Shown here: positions 1 through 6,774 of the stretch, in pieces
Position numbering within the stretch: the stretch's first letter is position 1
Layout of the letters: each line of letters begins with the position of its first letter
NCBI GenBank assembly: GCA_947071365.1
Contig: CAMTFT010000062.1
Location: 1 to 7,835 of the forward strand
DNA length: 7,835 nt
Reading direction: 5' to 3'
Source of the DNA: an uncultured bacterium
Lineage (GTDB): Bacteria > Bacillota > Clostridia > Lachnospirales > Lachnospiraceae
Position numbers and translations under genes: made by a program
The notes under the pieces: generated by a model
Database searches by the model: none
What the model was told of the DNA's origin: nothing
Seen by the model: the letters and a program-made list of their open reading frames with translations, nothing else

Positions 1-45
1 GATGTAGCTCCGTCTCGTGGGCTCGGAGATGTGTATAAGAGACAG
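1..45. other. Illumina Nextera i7 adapter remnant (artefact, not genomic)
   Basis: Bases 27-45 read AGATGTGTATAAGAGACAG, the 19-bp Tn5 mosaic end used in Nextera libraries. Bases 12-26 read GTCTCGTGGGCTCGG, the Nextera read-2 (i7 side) adapter. Bases 1-3 (GAT) fit the end of the P7 primer and bases 4-11 (GTAGCTCC) sit exactly where the 8-base i7 index lies; from memory this matches index N718. The order P7 end, index, adapter, mosaic end is that of an untrimmed library molecule. It is not a natural transposon end: no transposase follows and the primer-derived bases have no natural role. Genomic sequence starts at 46. Confidence 0.97.
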
Positions 46-50
46 GCAGA

Positions 51-56
51 AGGAGG
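51..56 (+). promoter_or_regulatory. Ribosome binding site of the solute-binding protein gene
   Basis: AGGAGG, a full Shine-Dalgarno core, lies 8 bases before the ATG at 65 and fixes that start. Only 19 genomic bases precede the gene, so its promoter and any operator lie outside the window. Confidence 0.85.
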
Positions 57-64
57 AAGGTTAA

Positions 65-1315
65 ATGAAAAGAAAGGTTTTAAGTGCGGTTCTGTGTACC
101 AGTATGATCGCAGGACTTGTAGCAGGAGGGGCGATTTCAGCATCTGCTTCTGAGGGGGAGAAGACAACGATTCGTATGACGTACTGGAACAGTGAGGATA
201 CGGTGGCGGCGATGCTGGAGTATCTGGCAGAGGCAGTTCCGGATGTGGAGATCGAGTATCAGTTTATTGATAACTCCAATTATGAAACAATTGTAGATAC
301 ACAGCTTTCCGCAGGGGAAGGACCGGACATTATCTGTGAGACAGTGGGATCTGTTTTAAAACACCAGAAACTTGGATATCTGGAACCGCTGAATGATCTT
401 GGCGCATTGTATTCGGATGCTGGTACAAGTATATTATCTTATGATGGCAATGTATATGCACTGCCAGGCATTAGCTGGTTTGAGGGAATCTTCTTTAATA
501 AAGCATTGTTTGAGGAAAATGGAATTAAACTTCCGAAGACCTTTGACGAGTATATTGCAGTATGTAAGCAGTTTGAGGAACTGGGCATCCAGCCATTGGC
601 AGCAGGTCTGAAATCCTGGGAGCCAATGTTGAAAAATTCTATGGCATACGTCGCGGCGGAGTATCTTTCCACAGAGGAAGGAAAGAGCTTTGGAGAGAAA
701 TACCGCAATGGTGAAGTGACAATGGATGGCACATGGAATCCTTATCTTGAAAAGTGGTCTGAGATGATCACGGAAGGAATCTATACAATTGATATGACAG
801 GCATTGATCATGATCAGGCATTAGAGCAGTTTGCAGCGGGGGATGCGGCGATGTTCTGTTCCGGGCCGTGGGATCTGGATGCAATTAAAGCGAAGAATCC
901 GGAGCTGACTTTGGATATGATGCCATTCTATGGAAGCAGTGAAAGCGATGGTTGGTTGATTGGAGGTCCGGGATTTGGGTTTGCAGTGAACGCCAATTCT
1001 CCAAACAAGGAAGCTGCTATGAAAATTGCGGAAGCGATCTCTACTCCGGAAGGACAGAGGGCAATGTGGGAGAATAATCAGGGCGGTTCCTCCTATCTGG
1101 GAGATGTAAGCTTTGAACTGCCGGACGAATATGCAAGTGCTGCTACTGCACTGGCTGCCGGAAATGTGTACTGCCCGTGGAATGACTGGGGTGCAGCGGC
1201 CTCTGCGCATATGACGTACGGTACAGAATTTCAGTCATATCTGCTTGGTGAGCAGGATCTGAGTACGACTTTGCAGAATATAGACGCGGCTGTTCAGGAG
1301 CTTTTGGAAAAGTAA
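65..1315 (+). CDS. Sugar ABC transporter, extracellular solute-binding protein (family 1, CUT1 type)
   Basis: This 416-residue protein is the extracellular receptor that captures a sugar and hands it to the two permeases encoded next. Residues 1-28 form a Sec signal peptide: a basic start (MKRK), a hydrophobic core at about 5-24, and an A-S-A cleavage site near 26-28. The mature part has the look of SBP_bac_1 proteins: a first beta strand with Y-W-N (residues 40-42), an alternating alpha/beta body, many exposed aromatic residues suited to sugar stacking, and the typical stretch EQFAAGDAAMFCSGPWDL near residues 257-274. Length is normal for the family. The signal peptide lacks the lipobox cysteine usual in Gram-positive binding proteins: it reads L-V-A-G-G where L-V-A-G-C would be expected, so the protein may not be lipid-anchored. 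The ligand cannot be named; the downstream GH65 gene points to an alpha-glucoside. Family assignment is confident, specificity is not. Confidence 0.93.
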   Translation: MKRKVLSAVLCTSMIAGLVAGGAISASASEGEKTTIRMTYWNSEDTVAAMLEYLAEAVPDVEIEYQFIDNSNYETIVDTQLSAGEGPDIICETVGSVLKHQKLGYLEPLNDLGALYSDAGTSILSYDGNVYALPGISWFEGIFFNKALFEENGIKLPKTFDEYIAVCKQFEELGIQPLAAGLKSWEPMLKNSMAYVAAEYLSTEEGKSFGEKYRNGEVTMDGTWNPYLEKWSEMITEGIYTIDMTGIDHDQALEQFAAGDAAMFCSGPWDLDAIKAKNPELTLDMMPFYGSSESDGWLIGGPGFGFAVNANSPNKEAAMKIAEAISTPEGQRAMWENNQGGSSYLGDVSFELPDEYASAATALAAGNVYCPWNDWGAAASAHMTYGTEFQSYLLGEQDLSTTLQNIDAAVQELLEK

Positions 1316-1329
1316 TTCGATAAATATGT

Positions 1330-1366
1330 GCCTCATGTGTCAAAAATGGCACATGGGGCTCTTTTT
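1330..1366 (+). terminator. Hairpin plus U-tract after the binding-protein gene (attenuating terminator)
   Basis: Bases 1330-1341 (GCCTCATGTGTC) pair with 1348-1359 (GGCACATGGGGC) as a 12-bp stem with two G-U wobbles and a 6-base loop (AAAAAT). T1362-1366 follow almost at once. This is a good intrinsic terminator shape, starting 14 bases after the binding-protein stop codon. The permeases follow on the same strand, so partial termination is likely. That would give more binding protein than permease, a common arrangement in such operons. It might instead stabilise the 3' end of a processed binding-protein mRNA. Confidence 0.8.
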
Positions 1367-1404
1367 GACTCAAAATGCCGAGACACAATATTTATGTGAT
1401 GTTT

Positions 1405-1415
1405 TGAAACGATAT
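1405..1415 (+). promoter_or_regulatory. Candidate operator: 11-base motif shared with the region before the HAD gene
   Basis: TGAAACGATAT occurs here, 14 bases before the permease ATG, and again exactly at 6879-6889 before the HAD gene. Both copies lie in intergenic DNA just ahead of a gene. The A-A-A-C-G core is like half-sites of LacI-family sugar repressors, but neither copy is a good palindrome and neither fits the CcpA cre consensus well. The role is inferred only from recurrence and position. Confidence 0.3.
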
Positions 1416-1417
1416 GG

Positions 1418-1423
1418 AAGGAG
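1418..1423 (+). promoter_or_regulatory. Ribosome binding site of permease 1
   Basis: AAGGAG, within GGAAGGAG, lies 6 bases before the ATG at 1430 and supports that start. Confidence 0.8.
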
Positions 1424-1429
1424 ATTCTA

Positions 1430-2329
1430 ATGACAGCAAAGAAAAAATATGATCCGCAATCGCTGGGAAAATATTTTGCAGTGTTTATTATTCCGGCTCT
1501 TGCAATCTATCTTGTATTCAGCATACTCCCGTTTCTGTATACGATCTATTACAGCTTTACAGATTATACCGATGTGAATCCGGTCAATCTGAGTTTTGTC
1601 GGGCTGAAAAATTACTGGAAGGTACTGAATACGCCATTGATGCGGATCGCAATAAAAAATTCAGTTATTTACGCAATATTGCTGACCGGTTTTCAGACGC
1701 TGCTTGCCCTGCCTCTGGCGGTGTTTCTGAATATGAAACTGAAAACAAAAAATCTGCTTCGAGCCGTATTTTTTTTCCCGGCGGTGTTCAGTGCGCTGAT
1801 TATCGGATATCTGTGGAACTTTATTATGTCATCCTCAGATTACGGATTAATCAACAATCTGCTGCATCAGCTTGGATTAAATACGATAAATTTTTTTACG
1901 GCAGATAAAGCTTTGTATTCAGTAATTATTACCCAGGTCTGGCAGTGGACGGGCTGGGCCATGGTTATCTATCTGGCAAACCTTCAAAGTATTCCGTCAG
2001 AGCTGTATGAAGCGGCGGATATTGATGGTGGAACAGGAATAAAAAAGTTTTTTTACGTAACGCTGCCGCTTATGTGTCCCTCTGTGAAAATTATCGTGGT
2101 CACGGGCCTGATTGGCGGGATGAAGGTATATGATATTATTTATTCCATGACATCAGGCGGGCCGGGGAATGCTACACAGACAGTAATGACCGTTATGATG
2201 AAAAAAGGTATATCAGAAGGATTTTACAGTACCGGAGCGGCACTGGGGGTTTGCTTTTTTGTTGTTGTTTTGGCAATCAGTGCTGCTGTTACGAAACTGA
2301 TGGGGAAATGGAGTGAGGCGATACAATGA
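1430..2329 (+). CDS. Sugar ABC transporter permease 1 (MalF/UgpA-like, CUT1)
   Basis: This 299-residue integral membrane protein forms one half of the import channel with the next gene product. Six hydrophobic segments are visible, at roughly residues 15-43, 75-97, 108-130, 158-182, 215-232 and 265-287. The cytoplasmic EAA loop that docks the ATPase is clear: E194-A195-A196-D-I-D-G200, followed by F207-F208 and T-L-P213, matching the family pattern EAA-3-G...LP. The segment TSGGPGNATQT (near residues 240-250) is typical of UgpA/MalF-type sugar permeases. Length fits short CUT1 subunits and lacks the extra N-terminal part of E. coli MalF. It follows the terminator-like hairpin and overlaps the second permease by 4 bases. 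Membership of the CUT1 group is confident; the sugar is unknown. Confidence 0.94.
   Translation: MTAKKKYDPQSLGKYFAVFIIPALAIYLVFSILPFLYTIYYSFTDYTDVNPVNLSFVGLKNYWKVLNTPLMRIAIKNSVIYAILLTGFQTLLALPLAVFLNMKLKTKNLLRAVFFFPAVFSALIIGYLWNFIMSSSDYGLINNLLHQLGLNTINFFTADKALYSVIITQVWQWTGWAMVIYLANLQSIPSELYEAADIDGGTGIKKFFYVTLPLMCPSVKIIVVTGLIGGMKVYDIIYSMTSGGPGNATQTVMTVMMKKGISEGFYSTGAALGVCFFVVVLAISAAVTKLMGKWSEAIQ
2315..2318 (+). promoter_or_regulatory. Ribosome binding site of permease 2, inside the end of permease 1
   Basis: GAGG lies 7 bases before the ATG at 2326, with a second weak GGAG at 2310-2313. The start overlaps the previous stop as ATGA (2326-2329), so the two permeases are probably translationally coupled, giving equal amounts of two proteins that pair one to one. 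Confidence 0.6.
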
Positions 2330-3156
2330 AAAAAAGGAAAAGAAAACTTATGCTGACAGAGACGATTATGATACTTTTGGCAGTGATTTGGTTTATACCC
2401 ATTTATTATCTGATAGTAACTACGCTAAAGTCGCCTCAGGAGGCGACGCTTGCTCCGCTTGCCCTGCCGAAATTCCCCCAGATTCAGAATTATGTTACGG
2501 CATGGAAAAATATGCAGTTTCCCCGGGCATTTGGAAATACGCTTTTTATCACTGTGGCAGCAGTGCTCCTGATTGCTGTTTTCGGGTCTATGGCGGGATA
2601 TGCACTGGCAAGGGCAAAAACGAAAGCAGGTAATGGTATATTTCTGCTGTTTCTGGCTGGTTTGACGGTGCCTTTCCAGATGAATATTGTCAGCCTTTAC
2701 AGGATTGTAAAAGAACTTCATTTGATGAATACTCTGTTTGCGGTGATTCTGGTGGATGTGGCGATTAATACACCCCAGGCGGTATTTTTGTTTAAGGAAT
2801 TTATTGAATCTACAATTCCGAAGGAACTGGAGGAAGCGGCATCAATTGACGGATGTTCTGTTGGAAAAAGATTTTTTGCTATTGTCATGCCGCTGCTTAA
2901 GCCGGTCGTATCTACGGTCATTATTATTGTGACTTTGAATGTATGGAATGAATTCATGACGCCGCTTCTGTTTTTGCAGAGCCGGGAAAACGATGTGATT
3001 TTGCAGGAGGTAACGAGGAATATCGGGCAATTTTCAACAGACTGGACGGCCATGTTTCCCATGCTGATGTTGGGAGTGGCGCCGCTGATGATTTTCTTTG
3101 TTTTTATGCAGAAGTATATAATTGCAGGGGTAGCTGCCGGAGCCGTAAAGGGATAA
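2326..3156 (+). CDS. Sugar ABC transporter permease 2 (MalG/UgpE-like, CUT1)
   Basis: This 276-residue membrane protein is the partner of the preceding permease. It begins with a basic stretch (MKKRKRKLM) and then a membrane segment at about residues 10-34. Further hydrophobic segments lie at about 72-95, 104-125, 135-156, 190-210 and 240-262, six in all as expected for MalG-type subunits. The EAA loop reads E170-A171-A172-S-I-D-G176 and continues to F183-F184 and V-M-P189. The N-terminal part (F-I-P-I-Y-Y, then T-T-L-K-S) and the final V-K-G residues are both common in MalG-type proteins. The start is fixed by ATGA overlap with permease 1. No ATP-binding subunit follows, so the pair presumably uses a shared MsmK/MsiK/UgpC-like ATPase encoded elsewhere. 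Confidence 0.94.
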   Translation: MKKRKRKLMLTETIMILLAVIWFIPIYYLIVTTLKSPQEATLAPLALPKFPQIQNYVTAWKNMQFPRAFGNTLFITVAAVLLIAVFGSMAGYALARAKTKAGNGIFLLFLAGLTVPFQMNIVSLYRIVKELHLMNTLFAVILVDVAINTPQAVFLFKEFIESTIPKELEEAASIDGCSVGKRFFAIVMPLLKPVVSTVIIIVTLNVWNEFMTPLLFLQSRENDVILQEVTRNIGQFSTDWTAMFPMLMLGVAPLMIFFVFMQKYIIAGVAAGAVKG

Positions 3157-3164
3157 TTTGTGAA

Positions 3165-3170
3165 AAGGAG
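3165..3170 (+). promoter_or_regulatory. Ribosome binding site that sets the deacetylase start
   Basis: AAGGAG lies 7 bases before the ATG at 3178. It falls inside the reading frame if the GTG at 3160 is taken as start, and that GTG has no such site in front of it. This favours ATG 3178, or possibly 3181. Confidence 0.7.
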
Positions 3171-3177
3171 TATGACA

Positions 3178-4110
3178 ATGATGCAGCAAAATGAAGTATG
3201 CACTGTTTTGCAGGGAAAGCGCAGTATTATGGTAATCGTACCGCATGAGGATGACGAACTTTTGTTGATGGGAGGTGTGATACGCCATGCGGTAAAAATG
3301 GGAATGGAGGCAGATATTGTAATAGCAACAAATGGAGATTTTGGATGTCGGGATCGCCTGGTGGGATATGCAAGACTCCGGGAGACGATGGATGCGATGG
3401 CTATGCTTGGGGTTCCTGAGAGGAATCTGTGTATCATGGGATACGCAGATACAGGTATGCCGAAGGCGGACAGTTTTTTGACTCATTTGTACGAAGCAAA
3501 AGACGGGGATAAAATTTACCCCTCCCTTTGCTCTGCGACGACCTATGGACTGGAGGAAAAGCCGGAATACCATATGCAGCGATATGGGGTTCACGGTGAT
3601 TACTGCCGCAATACTTTTAAACAGGATCTAAAGGAAATCATTCTGGAAAGAGAGCCGGAGATCATTTTTACTACGGCAGAAAGTGATACACATGGCGATC
3701 ACAGCGCGCTGTACCGATTTGTTTGTGAAGTGTTGGATGAAGTAAAACAGGTGGAACTGGAACGCAACATCACAGAACAGAATGAGACATGCGGGAGCAC
3801 GACGCAAAATGGGCGGCCGTATGCTCCGGAAGTTTATGTGGGATTAGCACATTCTGTTGCAGGTGATGAAAACTGGCCAAAGAGAACGACTGCTTTTTAC
3901 GATTGTCCAGAAGGCCTGAATGAAAAAACAGACTTAAAGTGGAATGAACGGATACGGATATCAGTGCCGGAGGAAATGAGGCTTGCCCAAGGTGTGGATA
4001 ATTTAAAGTATAGAGCTCTTTGTTGCTATGAGACTGCGCTGGAACCAAATGCCGTGGAGTTTTTGATGTCCGCTATTAAGGATGAGGAAATTTTCTGGAG
4101 AATGCGGTGA
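3178..4110 (+). CDS. PIG-L/LmbE family zinc N-deacetylase
   Basis: The frame is open from a GTG at 3160 (316 residues), but the ribosome binding site at 3165-3170 favours ATG 3178, giving 310 residues. No signal peptide is seen, so the protein should be cytoplasmic. The family hallmark is complete: P22-H23-E24-D25-D26-E27 at the end of the first beta strand and H172-G-D-H175 later. By analogy with MshB, H23, D26 and H175 bind zinc and D25 is the general base. Family members (MshB, BshB, PIG-L) remove acetyl from N-acetylglucosamine carried in alpha-linked glycosides such as GlcNAc-inositol and GlcNAc-malate. The Y-A-D-T-G-M segment after the second strand is also common in this family. Its position between a sugar importer and a GH65 enzyme suggests it deacetylates the imported sugar. 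A role in bacillithiol-type thiol synthesis is less likely because no such partner genes are present. The family call is strong; the substrate is inferred. Confidence 0.88.
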   Translation: MMQQNEVCTVLQGKRSIMVIVPHEDDELLLMGGVIRHAVKMGMEADIVIATNGDFGCRDRLVGYARLRETMDAMAMLGVPERNLCIMGYADTGMPKADSFLTHLYEAKDGDKIYPSLCSATTYGLEEKPEYHMQRYGVHGDYCRNTFKQDLKEIILEREPEIIFTTAESDTHGDHSALYRFVCEVLDEVKQVELERNITEQNETCGSTTQNGRPYAPEVYVGLAHSVAGDENWPKRTTAFYDCPEGLNEKTDLKWNERIRISVPEEMRLAQGVDNLKYRALCCYETALEPNAVEFLMSAIKDEEIFWRMR

Positions 4111-4144
4111 GCTTTTTGGAAATGCAAAGTAAGAGACTGACAAT

Positions 4145-4149
4145 GGAGG
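4145..4149 (+). promoter_or_regulatory. Ribosome binding site favouring the downstream GH65 start
   Basis: GGAGG lies 5 bases before ATG 4155. The alternative GTG at 4107 has only GGAG (4097-4100) 6 bases ahead and would overlap the deacetylase stop as GTGA. The stronger site and the ATG codon favour 4155, and the conserved part of the protein (Y-P-I-D-P-W) begins soon after it. Both starts could be used. Confidence 0.55.
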
Positions 4150-4154
4150 ACGCT

Positions 4155-6767
4155 ATGGATCAGACGAAAAAAGCAATTTATCCCATAGATCCGTGGGCGA
4201 TTACGGAGACCGCCTTTGATGTAAAGAATAATTACAGGAATGAGACGACCTTCGCGCTGTCAAACGGATATATCGGGACAAGGGGAACCTTTGAGGAAGC
4301 GTATCCCTTTGATATTGATACGGGACTGGAGGGCAATTTTGTAAATGGTTTTTATGAAAGTGAGCAGATACGCTACGGAGAGGCGAACTTTGGTTCCCCG
4401 CCTCTGTCCCAGTCTCTTTTGAATCTGCCGAATCTGAAGGAAACTGCAATTTATCTGGATGGAGAACGGTTTGATATGCGGGAGGGTAAGATAGAGGAGT
4501 ATTCGCGAACCCTGTATATGAAGGACGGAGTACTGGAGCGGAAGCTTAACTGGACTTCACCATCCGGCAGAAAGGCCGCGATCTGCATAAAACGGCTTGT
4601 TTCCTTCGATATGAAAAATATCATGGCAATTTGCTGCCAGGTAACGCCGCTGAATTTTGACGGGGAGCTGTGTTTCACATCCCGGCTGAATGCGGACGTG
4701 GAAAACCATACACGTAAAACGAATCCCATTGTGGATTACGGCCCCTTCGGGCGAAAGCTGGAACCCATCACTTTAAATGCGGATGAGGAAGAGGGCATTC
4801 TTTACTATGAGGGTGTGACCCAGACGAGTAAGCTGACGGTGGGGTGCGGCAGTGTGCATCGGATTTATGCAGTGGAAGAGGAAGAATTGCAAAGTGCGAT
4901 GGAAACTGAGTCGGCCAGTAAAACGAATGCGCAGGACGAAAGACTGGTGCTGCGAAACGATGAGGTGCGGGGCGTGGAGCTGTTGCCGGGAACGGGCAGC
5001 AGGAAGGCAATGTGGGATAAGGAATTGTTGCCGAGAGTGGGCGGCAGGAAGGAAATGCAGGATGGGGAATTGCTGCTGGGGATGGACAGCGAGGTACGTA
5101 CGTATGATGCCAGCCTGTCATTTAGGGTAAAGGCGAAGCAGGGCGTCACGGTGACGTTGGAAAAAATGATCTGCTATACATCCAGCCTTGACCTTCCGGA
5201 AGAAGAGCTGGCTGAGTTCGTGTCAGAAAGGTTGAAGAAGGCAAGAATCCGGGGCTACGCTGAGCTGGAGCGCAGGCAGAAGGCGTATCTACACGCGTTC
5301 TGGGAAACTGCGGATATAGAGATCATGGGTGAAGGTAACGATGCGTTATCCCAGGGTATCCGCTTTAATCTGTTTCACATTTTTCAGTCCGCCGGACGGG
5401 ATGGCCGAACGGGAATGGGGGCAAAGGGGCTTTCGGGAGAGGGTTATGAGGGTCATTATTTCTGGGATACGGAAATGTATGTGATGCCAGTGTTTACGTA
5501 TACGGAGCCTCAGGTTACAAAGTACCTTCTGGAATACCGGTATAACACGCTTTCGCAGGCACGGGAACGGGCAAGAATCCTGGGGCATCCAAAAGGTGCG
5601 CTCTTCCCCTGGCGTACCATCAACGGCGAAGAGGCCTCCACCTATTATCCGCTGGGAACGGCCCAGTACCACATTAACGCAGATATTGAATATGCGCTGG
5701 CGCTGTATCTGCAGGTGACAGGGGACGTAGATTTCTTTAAGGAGAAAGGCGCGGAGATCATCCTTGAGACAGCAAGAGTCTGGGCGGATGTCGGAAGCTT
5801 TGCCGAGTGCAGGGACGGAAAATACTGCATCTGCAGTGTGACAGGGCCGGACGAATACAATGTGCTGGTGGATAACAATTTTTACACAAACCTGATGGCC
5901 CGGGAGCATCTGCGTGATGCCGTAAAGGCTGTGGAATACCTGCAGCAGAATGATACGGATACGCTGCAGCGGTTGATTGCGAAGCTGGATTTTGCTTTGG
6001 AAGAGGTGGACGTATGGAGAAAAATTGTGAAAAACATGTATTTTCCGTACGACGAAGCGCGCCAGGTCTATCCCATGGATGACGGTTTTATGATGCGGCG
6101 GCCGTGGGATGAAAACAGGATTCCACCGGAAAAGCGGGCATGGTTGTATGAAAATTATCATCCGCTGTTCATCATGCGCCACCGCATGTCGAAGCAGGCG
6201 GATGCCGTTCTTGGAATGTATCTGCACAGCAACCTGTTTGCAGATGATGAACTGCGCCGGAATTATGACTTCTATCAGGAGGTGACGTTGCACCATTCGT
6301 CGCTGTCTACATGTATTTTCGGCATTGTGGCCTGCGATATCGGGTCGAGGCTGCGGGAGAGTGAGCTGCGAAGAAGTATGACGGAGGGTAGATTACAGAA
6401 AGATGCATTTCAGGGAAGTGACGCGGACAAGTATTTCCAGGAAGCATACGAGTATTTTTTCCAGTCCGCCCGGATGGATCTGGATGATTACCACAACAAT
6501 TTCTATGCAGGCATTCACGCGGCAAATATGGCGGGAACGTGGCAGGCGATCGTAAACGGATTTGCGGGGATGTGCTGCTTTGACGGAAAACTGAGCTTCC
6601 GCCCATACCTGCCCAAGGCGTGGAAGGGCTACCGATTCTGCGTACGTTTCCATGACAGAATAATTCAGGTGGAGATAACAGAAAACGGTGCAAAATACAG
6701 TCTTAAACACGGTGAGCCGATAGAAATTTCGGTATACGGAAAGAAGATATTACTTCAATCAATCTGA
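4155..6767 (+). CDS. GH65 family alpha-glycoside phosphorylase (kojibiose/trehalose/maltose/nigerose phosphorylase type)
   Basis: The protein has 870 residues from ATG 4155 (886 from GTG 4107; numbering here uses 4107). It has no signal peptide and should be cytoplasmic. The GH65 order is visible: an N-terminal beta-sandwich opening with FALSNGYIGTRGTFEE, a linker, an (alpha/alpha)6 barrel, and a C-terminal beta domain with LSFRPYLPKAWKGYRF. Barrel motifs include G446-Y-E-G-H-Y-F-W-D-T-E456 and T579-G-P-D-E-Y-N585, where E583 matches the general acid. H729-H-S-S-L-S734 matches the phosphate-binding loop of GH65 phosphorylases, so phosphorolysis is more likely than hydrolysis. Known members split alpha-glucosides by inversion, giving beta-glucose 1-phosphate. 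Linkage preference (alpha-1,1, 1,2, 1,3, 1,4 or a glucosyl-rhamnose, -glycerol or amino-sugar acceptor) cannot be read from sequence. It is longer than the usual 750-800 residues, partly because of an insertion with 15-residue tandem repeats at about 291-328. It follows the deacetylase closely and is probably co-transcribed with the transporter. Confidence 0.92.
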   Translation: MDQTKKAIYPIDPWAITETAFDVKNNYRNETTFALSNGYIGTRGTFEEAYPFDIDTGLEGNFVNGFYESEQIRYGEANFGSPPLSQSLLNLPNLKETAIYLDGERFDMREGKIEEYSRTLYMKDGVLERKLNWTSPSGRKAAICIKRLVSFDMKNIMAICCQVTPLNFDGELCFTSRLNADVENHTRKTNPIVDYGPFGRKLEPITLNADEEEGILYYEGVTQTSKLTVGCGSVHRIYAVEEEELQSAMETESASKTNAQDERLVLRNDEVRGVELLPGTGSRKAMWDKELLPRVGGRKEMQDGELLLGMDSEVRTYDASLSFRVKAKQGVTVTLEKMICYTSSLDLPEEELAEFVSERLKKARIRGYAELERRQKAYLHAFWETADIEIMGEGNDALSQGIRFNLFHIFQSAGRDGRTGMGAKGLSGEGYEGHYFWDTEMYVMPVFTYTEPQVTKYLLEYRYNTLSQARERARILGHPKGALFPWRTINGEEASTYYPLGTAQYHINADIEYALALYLQVTGDVDFFKEKGAEIILETARVWADVGSFAECRDGKYCICSVTGPDEYNVLVDNNFYTNLMAREHLRDAVKAVEYLQQNDTDTLQRLIAKLDFALEEVDVWRKIVKNMYFPYDEARQVYPMDDGFMMRRPWDENRIPPEKRAWLYENYHPLFIMRHRMSKQADAVLGMYLHSNLFADDELRRNYDFYQEVTLHHSSLSTCIFGIVACDIGSRLRESELRRSMTEGRLQKDAFQGSDADKYFQEAYEYFFQSARMDLDDYHNNFYAGIHAANMAGTWQAIVNGFAGMCCFDGKLSFRPYLPKAWKGYRFCVRFHDRIIQVEITENGAKYSLKHGEPIEISVYGKKILLQSI
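4977..5090 (+). repeat. 45-bp in-frame tandem repeat, about 2.5 copies, inside the GH65 gene
   Basis: Three consecutive units start at 4977, 5022 and 5067. The first two are 45 bases and the last is a 24-base partial copy. In protein they read ELLPGTGSRKAMWDK, ELLPRVGGRKEMQDG and ELLLGMDS. The DNA copies share stretches such as TTGCCG and GGCAGGAAGG. The unit is a multiple of three, so the frame is kept. It sits in a hydrophilic insertion of the N-terminal beta-sandwich domain, far in sequence from the catalytic motifs, and is flanked by E-V-R on both sides. It looks like a local duplication in a surface loop. Confidence 0.85.
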
Positions 6768-6774
6768 GTTATGA

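Noticed and set aside
27..45. Tn5/IS50-like mosaic end that might suggest a natural transposon
   Set aside because: It is joined to Illumina adapter and index bases in library order, with no transposase or second end, so it is a sequencing artefact.
1365..1394. Internal promoter with TTGACT as -35 and TATTTA as -10
   Set aside because: The -35 is good and the 18-base spacing is tolerable, but the -10 matches only three of six bases and the -35 overlaps the terminator U-tract. Too weak to list as a feature.
1404..1417. CcpA cre site before permease 1
   Set aside because: Aligning to the cre pattern TGWNANCGNTNWCA leaves several mismatches at fixed positions, so CcpA control is not supported by this sequence.
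1769..1776. Run of eight T in permease 1 as a possible phase-variation or frameshift site
   Set aside because: The frame is intact on both sides (V-F-F-F-P), eight bases is short for a switch, and such runs are expected in Phe-rich membrane segments.
2718..3594. Minus-strand open frames opposite permease 2 and the deacetylase
   Set aside because: They are antisense to clearly coding sequence, are rich in Ser, His and Ile in the manner of shadow frames, and have no family features.
4768..5149. Pro/Ser-rich and Cys/Arg-rich alternative frames across the GH65 tandem repeat
   Set aside because: Their repeats merely mirror the 45-bp DNA repeat in other frames; the GH65 frame continues through it without a break into conserved sequence.
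5346..6296. Long minus-strand open frame (316 codons) opposite the GH65 gene
   Set aside because: It lies wholly antisense to the conserved catalytic barrel, has no recognisable motif, and its composition (many His, Arg, Pro, Ile) is that of an antisense shadow.
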